Notes: generated from the sequence alone by a model not told the origin. A DNA stretch of 12,388 nucleotides from JBBQZL01 sp038207745 (GCA_038207745.1 JBBQZL010000066.1:1-12388); one strand, 5' to 3'; counted from the first letter of the stretch, positions 1 through 6,695 are shown. Made by a program: numbers and translations.

Positions 1-227
1 GCGCTGTCGGTGTAGGCCGCCAACGCCGCCGCCGCCAGGTCGGCCTTTCCCGCGTAGCGGAGATAGATGGTCGGCTTGCTGACGCCGGCCGCGGCCGCGA
101 CGGCGTCCATGGACATCCGGGAGAAGCCCTGCTCGGCCAACAGCCCCAGGGCTGCCTCGAGGATCTGGCGGTCGGTGTCCGCCGAGCGGGGTCGCCCGCG
201 CGGCGGGGCCGGCTGCGGCGCGGCCAT
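1..227 (-). CDS. TetR/AcrR-family transcriptional regulator, N-terminal part (runs off the left edge)
   Basis: Only the first 75 or so residues are in the window; the C-terminal ligand-binding domain lies beyond position 1. After a short Pro/Ala/Arg-rich lead comes a typical TetR helix-turn-helix: an ILEAALGLLAEQGF helix, then MDAVAAAAGVSKPTIYLRY, where the GVSKPTIY recognition-helix signature is almost canonical. Members of the family are dimeric repressors that leave DNA when a small ligand binds. The ATG at 225-227 is chosen because a strong GGAGGAG Shine-Dalgarno (233-239) sits 5 nt upstream. The gene follows the HAD gene on the same strand after 67 bp, but that gap holds its own -10-like TATACT and an imperfect palindrome, so it is probably transcribed and autoregulated separately. 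The target genes and ligand cannot be told from this fragment. Confidence 0.9.
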   Translation of the reverse strand, partial: MAAPQPAPPRGRPRSADTDRQILEAALGLLAEQGFSRMSMDAVAAAAGVSKPTIYLRYAGKADLAAAALAAYTDS

Positions 228-254
228 CGGCGCTCCTCCGGTCGGTTACTTTAC

Positions 255-270
255 CTGACCGTTCAGTATA
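255..270 (-). promoter_or_regulatory. Putative TetR promoter -10 with overlapping operator-like palindrome
   Basis: CTGACCGTTCAG at 255-266 is an imperfect dyad (5 of 6 pairs match). It overlaps TATACT (minus strand, 265-270), a good -10 hexamer about 38 nt upstream of the TetR start. Short dyads containing GACC/GGTC placed over the -10 are common autoregulatory operators in this family. I see no convincing -35 hexamer, and the binding protein is inferred from position only. Confidence 0.4.
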
Positions 271-294
271 TGAAAGCTGATGCTGGGTGCGGGA

Positions 295-975
295 TCAGGC
301 GTCGAGGAGCTTCACGGCGGAGCGCAGATCGCGCACGATCTCGGTCGGCTTCCCCTTCTGGCCTGCGGGCCAGCCATCCTTGCGCTTGTCTATCCAGATC
401 ACCGGCACCTTCAGCTTCACGCACGGGATCACGTCCGTGTCGAGGCTGGAGGCGATGTGGATCCACCGTGTCTTGGGGCCGATGCGCCGCTTGCACTCCT
501 TGAAGTGCGCCGGGTCAGGCTTGTAGCTGCGCACCTGCTGCGCCGTTACGACCAGGTCGAAGTCCGGTCGCAGGTGCCGGCGTGTGGCGCCGAGCAGCTT
601 GTCGTCGATGTTGGAGATCAACCCGACCTGGTACTTCTTCTTGAGCCGCTCGAGCAATGCGTTGGTGTCCCTGAACGGAGGCCATGAGGGGATGCTGTTG
701 GGCAGGAAGCTGGACCGCACCGGCTCGAGCTCCCAGCCCAGCTCTTCGGCCACGATCACCGCCGTGCGGCGCAGCACCTCTGCATACAGCTCGTATGAGC
801 CGGACATGATCTCGTGCTGCGTCGTCAGGAACAGCGGAATCAGCTGATCCTTGTCGATCGTGAAGCCATCCTTCTCGGCCTCGCGCTGAAACGCCTGATG
901 GATGCCGGACTCCCAGTCGATCAGGGGTCCGTACACCTCCAGGCTCACGAACGTGAGGTTCTTGGGAAGAGCCAC
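295..975 (-). CDS. HAD-superfamily protein, 2-haloacid dehalogenase type II-like, with substituted nucleophile
   Basis: This 226-residue protein has the length and motif order of type II (L-2-haloacid dehalogenase-like) HAD proteins, soluble enzymes that use an Asp nucleophile on C-halogen or phosphate bonds. Motif I, normally FDxYGTL, reads LEVYGPLIDW here, with Glu13 at the nucleophile position and Pro17 for the usual Thr. The other motifs look intact: Ser121 in LISNIDD, Lys152 in SYKPDPAHF, and Asp181 in IASSLDTD. The start is the GTG at 973-975 (V-A-L-P-K), which has GGAGG three nt upstream and puts motif I at the usual distance from the N-terminus. A possible ATG at 1068 would leave only 2 bp before sucC. 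The gene is divergent from sucC. The fold assignment is firm. The activity is uncertain because of the Glu: it may be a weak or altered enzyme, or a non-catalytic homologue. Confidence 0.85.
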   Translation of the reverse strand: MALPKNLTFVSLEVYGPLIDWESGIHQAFQREAEKDGFTIDKDQLIPLFLTTQHEIMSGSYELYAEVLRRTAVIVAEELGWELEPVRSSFLPNSIPSWPPFRDTNALLERLKKKYQVGLISNIDDKLLGATRRHLRPDFDLVVTAQQVRSYKPDPAHFKECKRRIGPKTRWIHIASSLDTDVIPCVKLKVPVIWIDKRKDGWPAGQKGKPTEIVRDLRSAVKLLDA

Positions 976-1070
976 TTGCCTCCAGTTTCCGGTTTGTTGA
1001 TAGCGTGCCGCGCCGGCCGGACGCAGCCTCGGGCGGGGACTTTTCCGCCACCCGGCAGGCGGAAGCATAA
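976..1070. promoter_or_regulatory. Divergent intergenic region between the HAD gene and sucCD
   Basis: This 95-bp gap must hold the promoters for both directions. For sucC, TTGCCT (976-981) and TAGCGT (1001-1006) resemble -35 and -10 boxes, but the 19-bp spacer is long. They would give a leader of about 58 nt. For the HAD gene I see its GGAGG ribosome-binding site but no clear hexamers. I see no riboswitch-like fold. Confidence 0.3.
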
Positions 1071-2219
1071 ATGGACCTTCTCGAGTATCAGGGCAAAGAG
1101 CTGTTCGCCCGGCACGGCGTGCCGGTTCCGGACGGCCGTCACGTCACCGATGCCGCCGACGCGCGGCGCGTCGCCGAAGAGCTCGGCTTCCCGGTGGTGG
1201 TCAAGGCCCAGGTGCAGATCGGGGGGCGCGGGAAGGCCGGTGGAATCAAGCTGGCGCAGAACGGCGACGAAGCCGAGGAGCATGCCCGCGCCATTCTCGG
1301 GATGGACATCCGCGGACTGACGGTCCACGAGCTGTGGATCGAACGGGCCTCGGACATCGCGGCGGAGTACTACGCGGCGGTGGTGTTCGACCGCGGTGCC
1401 AAGCGGCCGCTGGTGATGCTCTCCACCAAGGGCGGCATGGAGGTGGAGGAGATCGCCGACAAGCACCCCGAGGCGATCGCCCGGCTGCACGTCGATCCGC
1501 TGGTCGGCTTCCAGCCGTTCCACGGCCGCCGGCTCGCGTTCGAGAGCGGCGTCGATGACGACGTCGTGCGGCCGATCGGGGCCATGCTGAACAAGCTCTA
1601 CGGGGTGTTCACCGGCTCCGACGCGATGCTGGTCGAGGTCAACCCCCTGATCGTCACGGGCGATCGCGACGTGGTGGCCCTCGACGCCAAGGTGTCCGTC
1701 GACGACAGCGCGCTCGGCCGCCAGCCGCAGATCGCCGCCATGCGCAACCCCGCGGCCGAGGACCCGCAGGAGCAGATGGCGCACGAGCGGGGCATCACCT
1801 ACGTGAAGCTCGACGGCGACATCGGGATCCTGGGCAATGGCGCGGGCCTCGTGATGTCGACGCTCGACGTCGTCGACCAGGCCGGCGGCAAGCCCGCGAA
1901 CTTCCTGGACGTCGGCGGGGGCGCCAAGGCCGACGGAATCGTGACCGCGCTCGAGGTGCTGCTCTCCGACCCGAAGGTCCGGGCGGTGCTGTTCAACATC
2001 TTCGGCGGCATCACCCGCTGCGACGAGGTCGCCAACGGCATCCTCCAGGCGCTGGACCAGATCGAGGTGAACGTGCCAATCGTGGTGCGGCTGGACGGCA
2101 CCAACGACGAAGAGGGAAGAAAGATCCTGGCCGAGGCCAACGCCCCCCAGCTGCGCCCGGCGAAGACCATGCTCGAAGCAGCAGATCTGGTTGTGAAGCT
2201 GGCGAAGGAAAAGGCGTAA
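1071..2219 (+). CDS. sucC: Succinyl-CoA synthetase (ADP/GDP-forming), beta subunit
   Basis: SucC, with the alpha subunit, interconverts succinyl-CoA and succinate with substrate-level formation of ATP or GTP in the TCA cycle (cytosol). The 382-residue length is normal. The N-terminal ATP-grasp part begins MDLLEYQGKELF and has the nucleotide-binding segment VVVKAQVQIGGRGKAGG (42-58). VEVNPL (189-193) with Asn191, and Asp205, match the Mg-binding residues of E. coli SucC (N199 and D213, a constant offset of 8). The C-terminal ligase domain has GNGAGL near 255-260 and FNIFGGITRCDEVA near 309-321. The start ATG follows a modest AGGCGGAAG purine stretch. The stop TAA shares its last base with the sucD ATG, so the two subunits are co-translated. 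ATP versus GTP preference cannot be judged from sequence alone. This identification is very secure. Confidence 0.98.
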   Translation: MDLLEYQGKELFARHGVPVPDGRHVTDAADARRVAEELGFPVVVKAQVQIGGRGKAGGIKLAQNGDEAEEHARAILGMDIRGLTVHELWIERASDIAAEYYAAVVFDRGAKRPLVMLSTKGGMEVEEIADKHPEAIARLHVDPLVGFQPFHGRRLAFESGVDDDVVRPIGAMLNKLYGVFTGSDAMLVEVNPLIVTGDRDVVALDAKVSVDDSALGRQPQIAAMRNPAAEDPQEQMAHERGITYVKLDGDIGILGNGAGLVMSTLDVVDQAGGKPANFLDVGGGAKADGIVTALEVLLSDPKVRAVLFNIFGGITRCDEVANGILQALDQIEVNVPIVVRLDGTNDEEGRKILAEANAPQLRPAKTMLEAADLVVKLAKEKA

Positions 2220-3091
2220 TGGCAATCCTCGTAGACAAGAACACCAAGCTCGTGGTCCAGGGCCTCACCGGGCGCGAGGGGTCTTTTCACGGGCTGCGGA
2301 ACCGGGAGTACGGCACCGACCTGGTCGCCGGGGTGACCCCGGGCAAGGGCGGGCAGGACGTCGAGGGCGTCCCCGTCTACGACACGATCGCCGAGGCGGT
2401 CGAGGCCGGCGCCAACACGTCGATGATCTTCGTCCCCGCTCGCTTTGCCGCCGCGGCGATCGAGGAGGCGATCGAGGCAGGGACCGAGACGGTGATCGCG
2501 ATCACCGAGGGCATACCGGTGCTCGACATGCTCGGCGTCTACTGGAAGGCGAAGGATGCCGGCGTGCGCCTGATCGGGCCCAACTGCCCCGGCGTGCTCT
2601 CACCCGGCAGGGCCAACGTCGGGATCATCCCCGCCCATTTCTTCGAGCAGGGCTCGATCGGCGTGGTCTCCAAGTCGGGCACGCTGACCTACCAGATCGG
2701 CAACGAGCTGGCCCAGGCCGGGCTCGGCAACTCGAGCATCGTCGGGATTGGTGGCGACCCGATCGTCGGCTCGGACTTCATCGACGTGCTGACCCTGTTT
2801 GAAGCCGACGAGGAAACCGAGCTGATCGTGATGGTCGGGGAGATCGGCGGCGACGCCGAGGAGCGAGCGGCCGACTACATCGCCGAGCATGTATCGAAGC
2901 CCGTTGTCGCCTACATCGCCGGGTTCACGGCACCTCCCGGCAAGCAGATGGGCCACGCCGGCGCGATCATCTCCGGCTCCTCCGGCACGGCCCAGGCCAA
3001 ACAGGACGCCCTCGAGGCAAGAGGCGTCCGCGTCGGCGAGAGCCCGACCGAGGCTGCCCAGATCGCGGTCGAAACCCTCCGCAGTCTCTGA
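2219..3091 (+). CDS. sucD: Succinyl-CoA synthetase (ADP/GDP-forming), alpha subunit
   Basis: SucD binds CoA and carries the phosphohistidine that passes phosphate between succinyl phosphate and the nucleotide bound on SucC. The 290-residue protein is full length. The CoA-binding Rossmann domain has GLTGREGSFH (15-24). IGPNCPGVLSPG (119-130) and VSKSGTLTYQ (150-159) follow, and GHAGAI places the active-site histidine at residue 246, the same number as in E. coli. The gene starts at the ATG overlapping the sucC stop (TAATG), with a GAAGGAAAAGG ribosome-binding site inside the end of sucC, which points to translational coupling and 1:1 synthesis. No other TCA-cycle gene lies next to the pair in this window. 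After the stop there is only a weak GC stem and no T-run, so no clear intrinsic terminator is visible. Confidence 0.98.
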   Translation: MAILVDKNTKLVVQGLTGREGSFHGLRNREYGTDLVAGVTPGKGGQDVEGVPVYDTIAEAVEAGANTSMIFVPARFAAAAIEEAIEAGTETVIAITEGIPVLDMLGVYWKAKDAGVRLIGPNCPGVLSPGRANVGIIPAHFFEQGSIGVVSKSGTLTYQIGNELAQAGLGNSSIVGIGGDPIVGSDFIDVLTLFEADEETELIVMVGEIGGDAEERAADYIAEHVSKPVVAYIAGFTAPPGKQMGHAGAIISGSSGTAQAKQDALEARGVRVGESPTEAAQIAVETLRSL

Positions 3092-3114
3092 GTCCCGGCG
3101 CCCAGCCGCCGCGC

Positions 3115-3144
3115 CTGCAAACGGCTCCCCCGGATTGCTAGTCT
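3115..3144 (+). promoter_or_regulatory. Putative leaderless-type promoter of the aminotransferase gene
   Basis: TAGTCT (3139-3144) fits the actinobacterial TANNNT -10 pattern and ends exactly 7 nt before the ATG at 3152, so transcription would begin at or next to the start codon. CTGCAA (3115-3120) is a weak -35 at an 18-bp spacing. No Shine-Dalgarno precedes this ATG, which agrees with a leaderless transcript. Confidence 0.45.
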
Positions 3145-3151
3145 CGGATCA

Positions 3152-4267
3152 ATGTCCTCCGACCTGATCAGCTTCGCGCGCGGCGCTCCCAGCCCGGACC
3201 TGATTCCCGCTGAAGCGGTGCGCAAGGCGGCCGCAATCGCGCTGACCGACGACTGGGAGACGGCGCTTTCCTACGGGACCGGCGTCGGGCACCCGGGGCT
3301 TCGCGAGTGGATCGCAAAGCGGCACGGCGACGTGGAGACCGCGCAGGTGATGGTCACCAACGGATCACTCGAGGCCGGCGCGATGCTCTTCGAGCACCTG
3401 CTCGAGGCCGGCGACCGCGTGATCGTCGAGGCGCCGTCGTATGACCGCACGCTGCTGATGCTGAAGAAGATAGGCGTCGAGTTCGTGCCGATCTCGCTCG
3501 AGTCCGACGGACTCGACATGGCTGCCGTCGAGGCCGCCCTTGCCGAGGGCCCGATCAGGCTCGCCCACATCATCCCCAACTTCCACAACCCGGCCGGTTG
3601 CACGCTGTCGGGCGAAAAGAAGCGGCGCCTGGTCGAGCTGGCCACCGAGCATGACTTCTGGATCTTCGAGGACGACCCCTACCGGGAGCTTCCGTTCGAG
3701 GGCCGTGCAAGCGAGACGATGCTGTCGCTGGACAGCACCGACCATGTGGTCCACGCCTCGTCCTTCTCGAAGACGGTCAGCCCGGGTGTGCGTGTCGGGT
3801 ACCTTGCCGGGCCCGAGGCGACGATCGCCGATCTCGCCAAGAAGGCCGGCGGCCTCTACATCTCACCGAACATGCTGGCCGAGTCGGTCGTGCTCGAGCT
3901 CTGCAGGAGCGGCGCGCTCGATACCAACATCGCCTTTGCAAAGGGCAAGCTGGCGGAGCGCTGCGGCGCGATGGTCGATGCCCTTGGCGAGCAGATCCCC
4001 GAGGCGCGGTTCGTGGTCCCCGAGGGTGGCTACTTCCTCTGGCTCTCACTCAACAGCGGCACAGATACGAAGGCACTGCTCGCCCTTGCAAAGGAGGAGG
4101 GCGTCGCCTTCGTCGCCGGACCCGACTTCATGCTCGAGGGCGGCGAGTCCAGCCTGCGCCTCTCGTTCGCGAGCGTCCCGGCCGAGCGGATCAGCGAGGG
4201 GATCTCGAGGATAGCCCGGGCACTCGGGCACCTGCGCTCGCAGGCTCCGGCGGCTCAGCGGCCGTAG
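3152..4267 (+). CDS. PLP-dependent aminotransferase, class I/II (2-aminoadipate/LysN-type)
   Basis: A 371-residue fold-type I PLP enzyme that swaps amino groups between an amino acid and a 2-oxo acid. It resembles the stand-alone aminotransferases related to LysN/Aro8 and to the catalytic half of MocR regulators, but has no DNA-binding domain. Visible residues are NGSLEAG (70-76, cofactor phosphate region), Asn146 in PNFHNPAG, Asp174 and Tyr177 in EDDPY (PLP ring nitrogen and O3'), Lys207 in SSFSKTVSPGVRVGY (internal aldimine), and Arg336 in SSLRLSFA (substrate carboxylate). The catalytic set is complete. The ATG lacks a Shine-Dalgarno but stands 7 nt behind a TAGTCT element. The 3' end overlaps the convergent DtxR-type gene by 13 bp. 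The family assignment is secure. The substrate (2-aminoadipate, aromatic or branched-chain amino acid) cannot be fixed from sequence alone. Confidence 0.93.
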   Translation: MSSDLISFARGAPSPDLIPAEAVRKAAAIALTDDWETALSYGTGVGHPGLREWIAKRHGDVETAQVMVTNGSLEAGAMLFEHLLEAGDRVIVEAPSYDRTLLMLKKIGVEFVPISLESDGLDMAAVEAALAEGPIRLAHIIPNFHNPAGCTLSGEKKRRLVELATEHDFWIFEDDPYRELPFEGRASETMLSLDSTDHVVHASSFSKTVSPGVRVGYLAGPEATIADLAKKAGGLYISPNMLAESVVLELCRSGALDTNIAFAKGKLAERCGAMVDALGEQIPEARFVVPEGGYFLWLSLNSGTDTKALLALAKEEGVAFVAGPDFMLEGGESSLRLSFASVPAERISEGISRIARALGHLRSQAPAAQRP

Positions 4268-4968
4268 CGGTCGGAGGAGAGGACGAGCTGCTCCGGAAGC
4301 GCGGCGCGAGGTGGTGGTGCCGGATCCGCCCGTACCGAGACGGTCTCGGCGACGCTGCGGGTGACCTGATGACCACCATCCGTGGCTGTGATCACCACAA
4401 ACTCCGGGTCAGAGGCCGAAAGCCTGCCCTCCAGACCCGGATGCAGGCCGGCATCCATCAGGTAGTGGAGCAGCTCTTCCGCCTCGTTCTCGAAGCGCAG
4501 CACGTGTACGTCGGCGCCGACCTCCACGTCGGCCAGTAAAACCCCCTCCTCGCGCACGCCCTCGACGATCGGGTGACCATGCGGGCAGGTTGTCGCGTCG
4601 CCGATCGCGGCCCGCATGCGCTCTTCGAGCACCGGTGACATCGCGTGTTCGAGCCGCTCGGCCTCCTCGTGAACCTCATCCCAGGGGATGCCGAGAACGT
4701 CGGTCAGAAACCGCTCGATCATCCGGTGGCGGCGAACTATCTGCTCAGCGTGCTCGAGGCCGTGCCCGGTGAAGGAGAGGGTCTTGTCCTCGGCCCGCTG
4801 TACATAGCCGTCCTGCTCGAGGCGCTTGATCATCTCGTGGACGGTCGGGGGCGAAAGCTGCATCGCCCGCGCGATGTTGGCGCCGGTGATCGGCAACCTG
4901 GCCTCGATCAGCCAGTAGATCGTCTGGAGGTACTCCTCCTCCGCAATCGTTGCTTGATCATGCGACAC
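4255..4968 (-). CDS. DtxR/MntR-family metal-dependent transcriptional regulator
   Basis: This 237-residue protein has all three domains of the long DtxR/IdeR type: a winged helix (about 8-70, with ANIARAMQLSPPTVHEMIKRL), a metal-binding dimerisation domain (about 72-140) and a C-terminal SH3/FeoA-like domain (about 143-215), then a Pro/Ala-rich tail. Aligned on DtxR, the ancillary ligands His81, Glu85 and His100 are kept, as are Glu107 and His108 of the primary site. The other two primary-site positions, Met10 and Cys102 in DtxR, are Glu12 and Glu104 here. MntR has Asp8 and Glu99 at these places, so Mn(II) sensing is plausible. TTCPHGHPI (127-134) is a family hallmark. The GTG at 4966-4968 is chosen because AAAGGAG lies 5 nt upstream. 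The 3' end overlaps the convergent aminotransferase gene. Iron or manganese homeostasis is the likely role; no transporter target is nearby. Confidence 0.9.
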   Translation of the reverse strand: MSHDQATIAEEEYLQTIYWLIEARLPITGANIARAMQLSPPTVHEMIKRLEQDGYVQRAEDKTLSFTGHGLEHAEQIVRRHRMIERFLTDVLGIPWDEVHEEAERLEHAMSPVLEERMRAAIGDATTCPHGHPIVEGVREEGVLLADVEVGADVHVLRFENEAEELLHYLMDAGLHPGLEGRLSASDPEFVVITATDGGHQVTRSVAETVSVRADPAPPPRAALPEQLVLSSDRYGR

Positions 4969-5003
4969 AGGCACTCCTTTCGCCTTGCAGGGTCCGGCCA
5001 CCG

Positions 5004-5031
5004 ATCTTAGATGGTCGAGCGCCGTTGTCCA
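5004..5031 (-). promoter_or_regulatory. Putative promoter of the DtxR-type regulator
   Basis: On the minus strand, TGGACA (5026-5031, 5 of 6 to TTGACA) and TAAGAT (5004-5009, a TANNNT -10) are separated by 16 bp. They would start transcription about 30 nt upstream of the GTG at 4968. The -10 lies in a small ATCTTAGAT dyad. I see no match to the classic DtxR/IdeR 19-bp iron box here. Confidence 0.5.
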
Positions 5032-5036
5032 CATGG

Positions 5037-5053
5037 CTCACGGGCACCGTGAG
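5037..5053. promoter_or_regulatory. Perfect 7-bp inverted repeat (operator or mRNA hairpin) upstream of the SDR gene
   Basis: CTCACGG-GCA-CCGTGAG is a perfect palindrome with a 3-nt centre. It lies between the -35 of the dtxR-type promoter and the SDR start at 5066. As DNA it could be an operator shared by both genes. As RNA it would form a stem whose right arm runs into the GAGAGG (5051-5056) ribosome-binding site of the SDR gene. Confidence 0.4.
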
Positions 5054-5065
5054 AGGATCCCCTGC

Positions 5066-5851
5066 ATGGAGATCGGAGTCGGGACGCGAGCGTTGGTGAC
5101 CGGCGCTTCGCGAGGCATCGGCCTCGCCACCTGCGAGGCGCTGGGCGATCGCGGCGTCCGGCTCGGCATGGTCGCGCGGGGTCGCGAGGTCCTCGAGCAG
5201 CGGGCGGAGAGTGTTGGCGGCGTCGCCTATCCAGCCGACGTCACCGACCTGAAGGCGATCGGCGAGGCGGCCGGGGCCTTCGTCAAGGACACAGGCGGGA
5301 TTGATCTGCTGGTTGCCAACGCGGGCCTTGCCCACTATGCGCCATTCGCCGATCAGGACTTCGCCGATGTCGAGGAGATGGTCCAGGTCAACGTGATGGG
5401 AGTCCTCAACACGGTCAGCGTCGTGCTGCCCTACATGCTCGACAGGGCCGGCGGCCACATCGTCATCGTCTCATCCGGCGCCGGCCTCAGAGCCTTCCCA
5501 GGCGCCGCGGTCTACGGCGCGACCAAGGCTGCAAACAGGGGGTTTGCGCAGGCTCTCAGGCATGAACTCTCCGGGACCGGGGTTTCGGTGACCACGATGC
5601 TCCCGGGTGAGGTCAAGACCGATCTCCACACCCACCAGATGGATCGGATGCCGGATTGGCGCGACTTCGACGAGGCGATCAGCGCCGAAGAGGTTGCGAT
5701 GGCATTGATCAGCGGGGTCCGTGACGACCGCCGCGAGGTCTTCATCCCGGCCAAGGTGAGGCTGCTCGGCATCAACGGCATCGCCCCCGGCCTCGTCGAC
5801 GGGTTGCTCCGCCGCGCCCGTGGCGGCTCCGCCGCCCCGCGCCGGGGCTGA
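5066..5851 (+). CDS. Short-chain dehydrogenase/reductase (classical SDR)
   Basis: A 261-residue NAD(P)-dependent oxidoreductase of the classical SDR type, a soluble Rossmann-fold enzyme acting on an alcohol/ketone substrate not identifiable from the sequence. It has the cofactor motif TGASRGIG (12-19), the ADVT segment (57-60), NAG (85-87), Ser137 in IVSSGAG, and Tyr150 and Lys154 in YGATK, so the catalytic set is complete. The Arg at 16 in the glycine motif hints at NADPH preference. MLPGEVKTDLH (178-188) is the usual PG motif region after the active site. The ATG at 5066 is preferred over in-frame ATGs at 4985 and 5033 because it places the glycine motif at the normal distance from the N-terminus and has GAGAGG 9 nt upstream. 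The gene is divergent from the DtxR-type gene and converges on the HAD-IIB gene with only 16 bp between stops. Confidence 0.93.
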   Translation: MEIGVGTRALVTGASRGIGLATCEALGDRGVRLGMVARGREVLEQRAESVGGVAYPADVTDLKAIGEAAGAFVKDTGGIDLLVANAGLAHYAPFADQDFADVEEMVQVNVMGVLNTVSVVLPYMLDRAGGHIVIVSSGAGLRAFPGAAVYGATKAANRGFAQALRHELSGTGVSVTTMLPGEVKTDLHTHQMDRMPDWRDFDEAISAEEVAMALISGVRDDRREVFIPAKVRLLGINGIAPGLVDGLLRRARGGSAAPRRG

Positions 5852-5867
5852 ATCGCAATCCGGGCCG

Positions 5868-6695
5868 CTACTCGAGGACTGCGGGGGCCTGCATGAGGCT
5901 GGTCACGACTGCCTCGTAGAAGCCGTCGCCCGTGGCGCCGTCGGTGACAGAGGCATTCGGCCACTTGGAGATTGCCTCGCGGACACCGGCATCCTTGCGG
6001 GGGCCGTTGGCGACCATGTAGAAGTGCCCGACCGAGGGGGAGACCTCGAGATCCTCGATCGAGTCACCAACCGCAATGCACTCCGAGGTCTCGTATCCGC
6101 GGGCAGCCGCGTGGGCTGCGACAGCGGCGGCTTTGCTCGATCCCCTGGGCACCAGGTGATAGGCGTGGCTGACCTCGATACCGGGCATGCTGCGACCGAT
6201 CGCGCCGTTGTCGAGAAAGCGAAAGTCACCGTGGCCATTCACCTCCAGGACCTCGTTGACCTCGACGACATCGACCTTGCCGCGAAAGAGGTGGGAGAGG
6301 ACCCGTCCCTGATGCCAGGGCTCGTGGTACTCGAGGCGTCCTTCGTAGGCCTGGAAGAGCAGATCCGGGATGCCGCGGGCCTCGCTCTGTTCGAAGATCG
6401 TCCCGAGCTCCTCGCTGATCGTCAGGTCACCGGTCAGGAGCGTCGTCTCGCGGTCGATCACGAAGCCGCATCCGGCCTCGTATATATAGGAGGTCTGGTT
6501 GATCAGACGCGAGTCCTCGTGGACCTGAGCCTCTCGGCGTCCCGACATGATCACCACCTCGACGCCGGCCCGGTCACATGCCTGCAGCGCCTTTGCCTGC
6601 ATCAGGGAGAAGGCGCCGTTCTCATCGGTGAACAGGGAGCCGCCCCTGCCGAGCAGGGTCCCGTCGAGGTCGGTGTACACGCATCGCAGAGCCAT
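5868..6695 (-). CDS. HAD-superfamily hydrolase, subfamily IIB (Cof/MpgP-like phosphatase)
   Basis: A 275-residue phosphatase of the HAD-IIB (C2B cap) type, the group that includes Cof-type sugar-phosphate phosphatases and mannosyl-3-phosphoglycerate phosphatase. All four motifs are present: Asp9/Asp11 in YTDLDGTLL, Ser51 in IMSGR, Lys188 in GSSKAAAVAAH, and Asp211/Asp215 in VGDSIEDLE. The cap domain lies between about residues 85 and 185. It should be an active Mg-dependent phosphomonoesterase; the substrate is unknown. The ATG at 6693-6695 has no Shine-Dalgarno but lies 10 nt behind a TACGGT -10-like box, suggesting a nearly leaderless mRNA. It is divergent from the DHPS-like gene with a 61-bp shared promoter region. 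One ATA isoleucine codon (around 6484, in SYIYEA) sits in an AT patch that is unusual for this DNA. Confidence 0.88.
   Translation of the reverse strand: MALRCVYTDLDGTLLGRGGSLFTDENGAFSLMQAKALQACDRAGVEVVIMSGRREAQVHEDSRLINQTSYIYEAGCGFVIDRETTLLTGDLTISEELGTIFEQSEARGIPDLLFQAYEGRLEYHEPWHQGRVLSHLFRGKVDVVEVNEVLEVNGHGDFRFLDNGAIGRSMPGIEVSHAYHLVPRGSSKAAAVAAHAAARGYETSECIAVGDSIEDLEVSPSVGHFYMVANGPRKDAGVREAISKWPNASVTDGATGDGFYEAVVTSLMQAPAVLE

Noticed and set aside
976..1068. N-terminal extension of the HAD gene to an ATG at 1068
   Set aside because: The extra 31 residues are Arg/Pro-rich without family similarity and leave 2 bp before sucC, while the GTG at 975 has GGAGG upstream.
945..2225. A 426-codon open frame antisense to sucC
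   Set aside because: It is the shadow of a very GC-biased gene: composition is rich in Asp/His/Arg/Gly typical of the antisense frame, and sucC is unmistakable on the other strand.
4985..5065. Longer SDR start at 4985 or 5033
   Set aside because: These starts lie in the promoter/palindrome region of the divergent gene; the ATG at 5066 places the TGASRGIG motif at the normal position.
4969..5065. DtxR/IdeR iron box or riboswitch in the dtxR-SDR gap
   Set aside because: No TTAGG-type 19-bp dyad and no conserved riboswitch core is visible; only the 17-nt palindrome and a promoter stand out.
6480..6490. AT patch TATATATA as a promoter
   Set aside because: It lies inside the HAD-IIB coding frame (Tyr-Ile-Tyr codons) with no gene start placed to use it.
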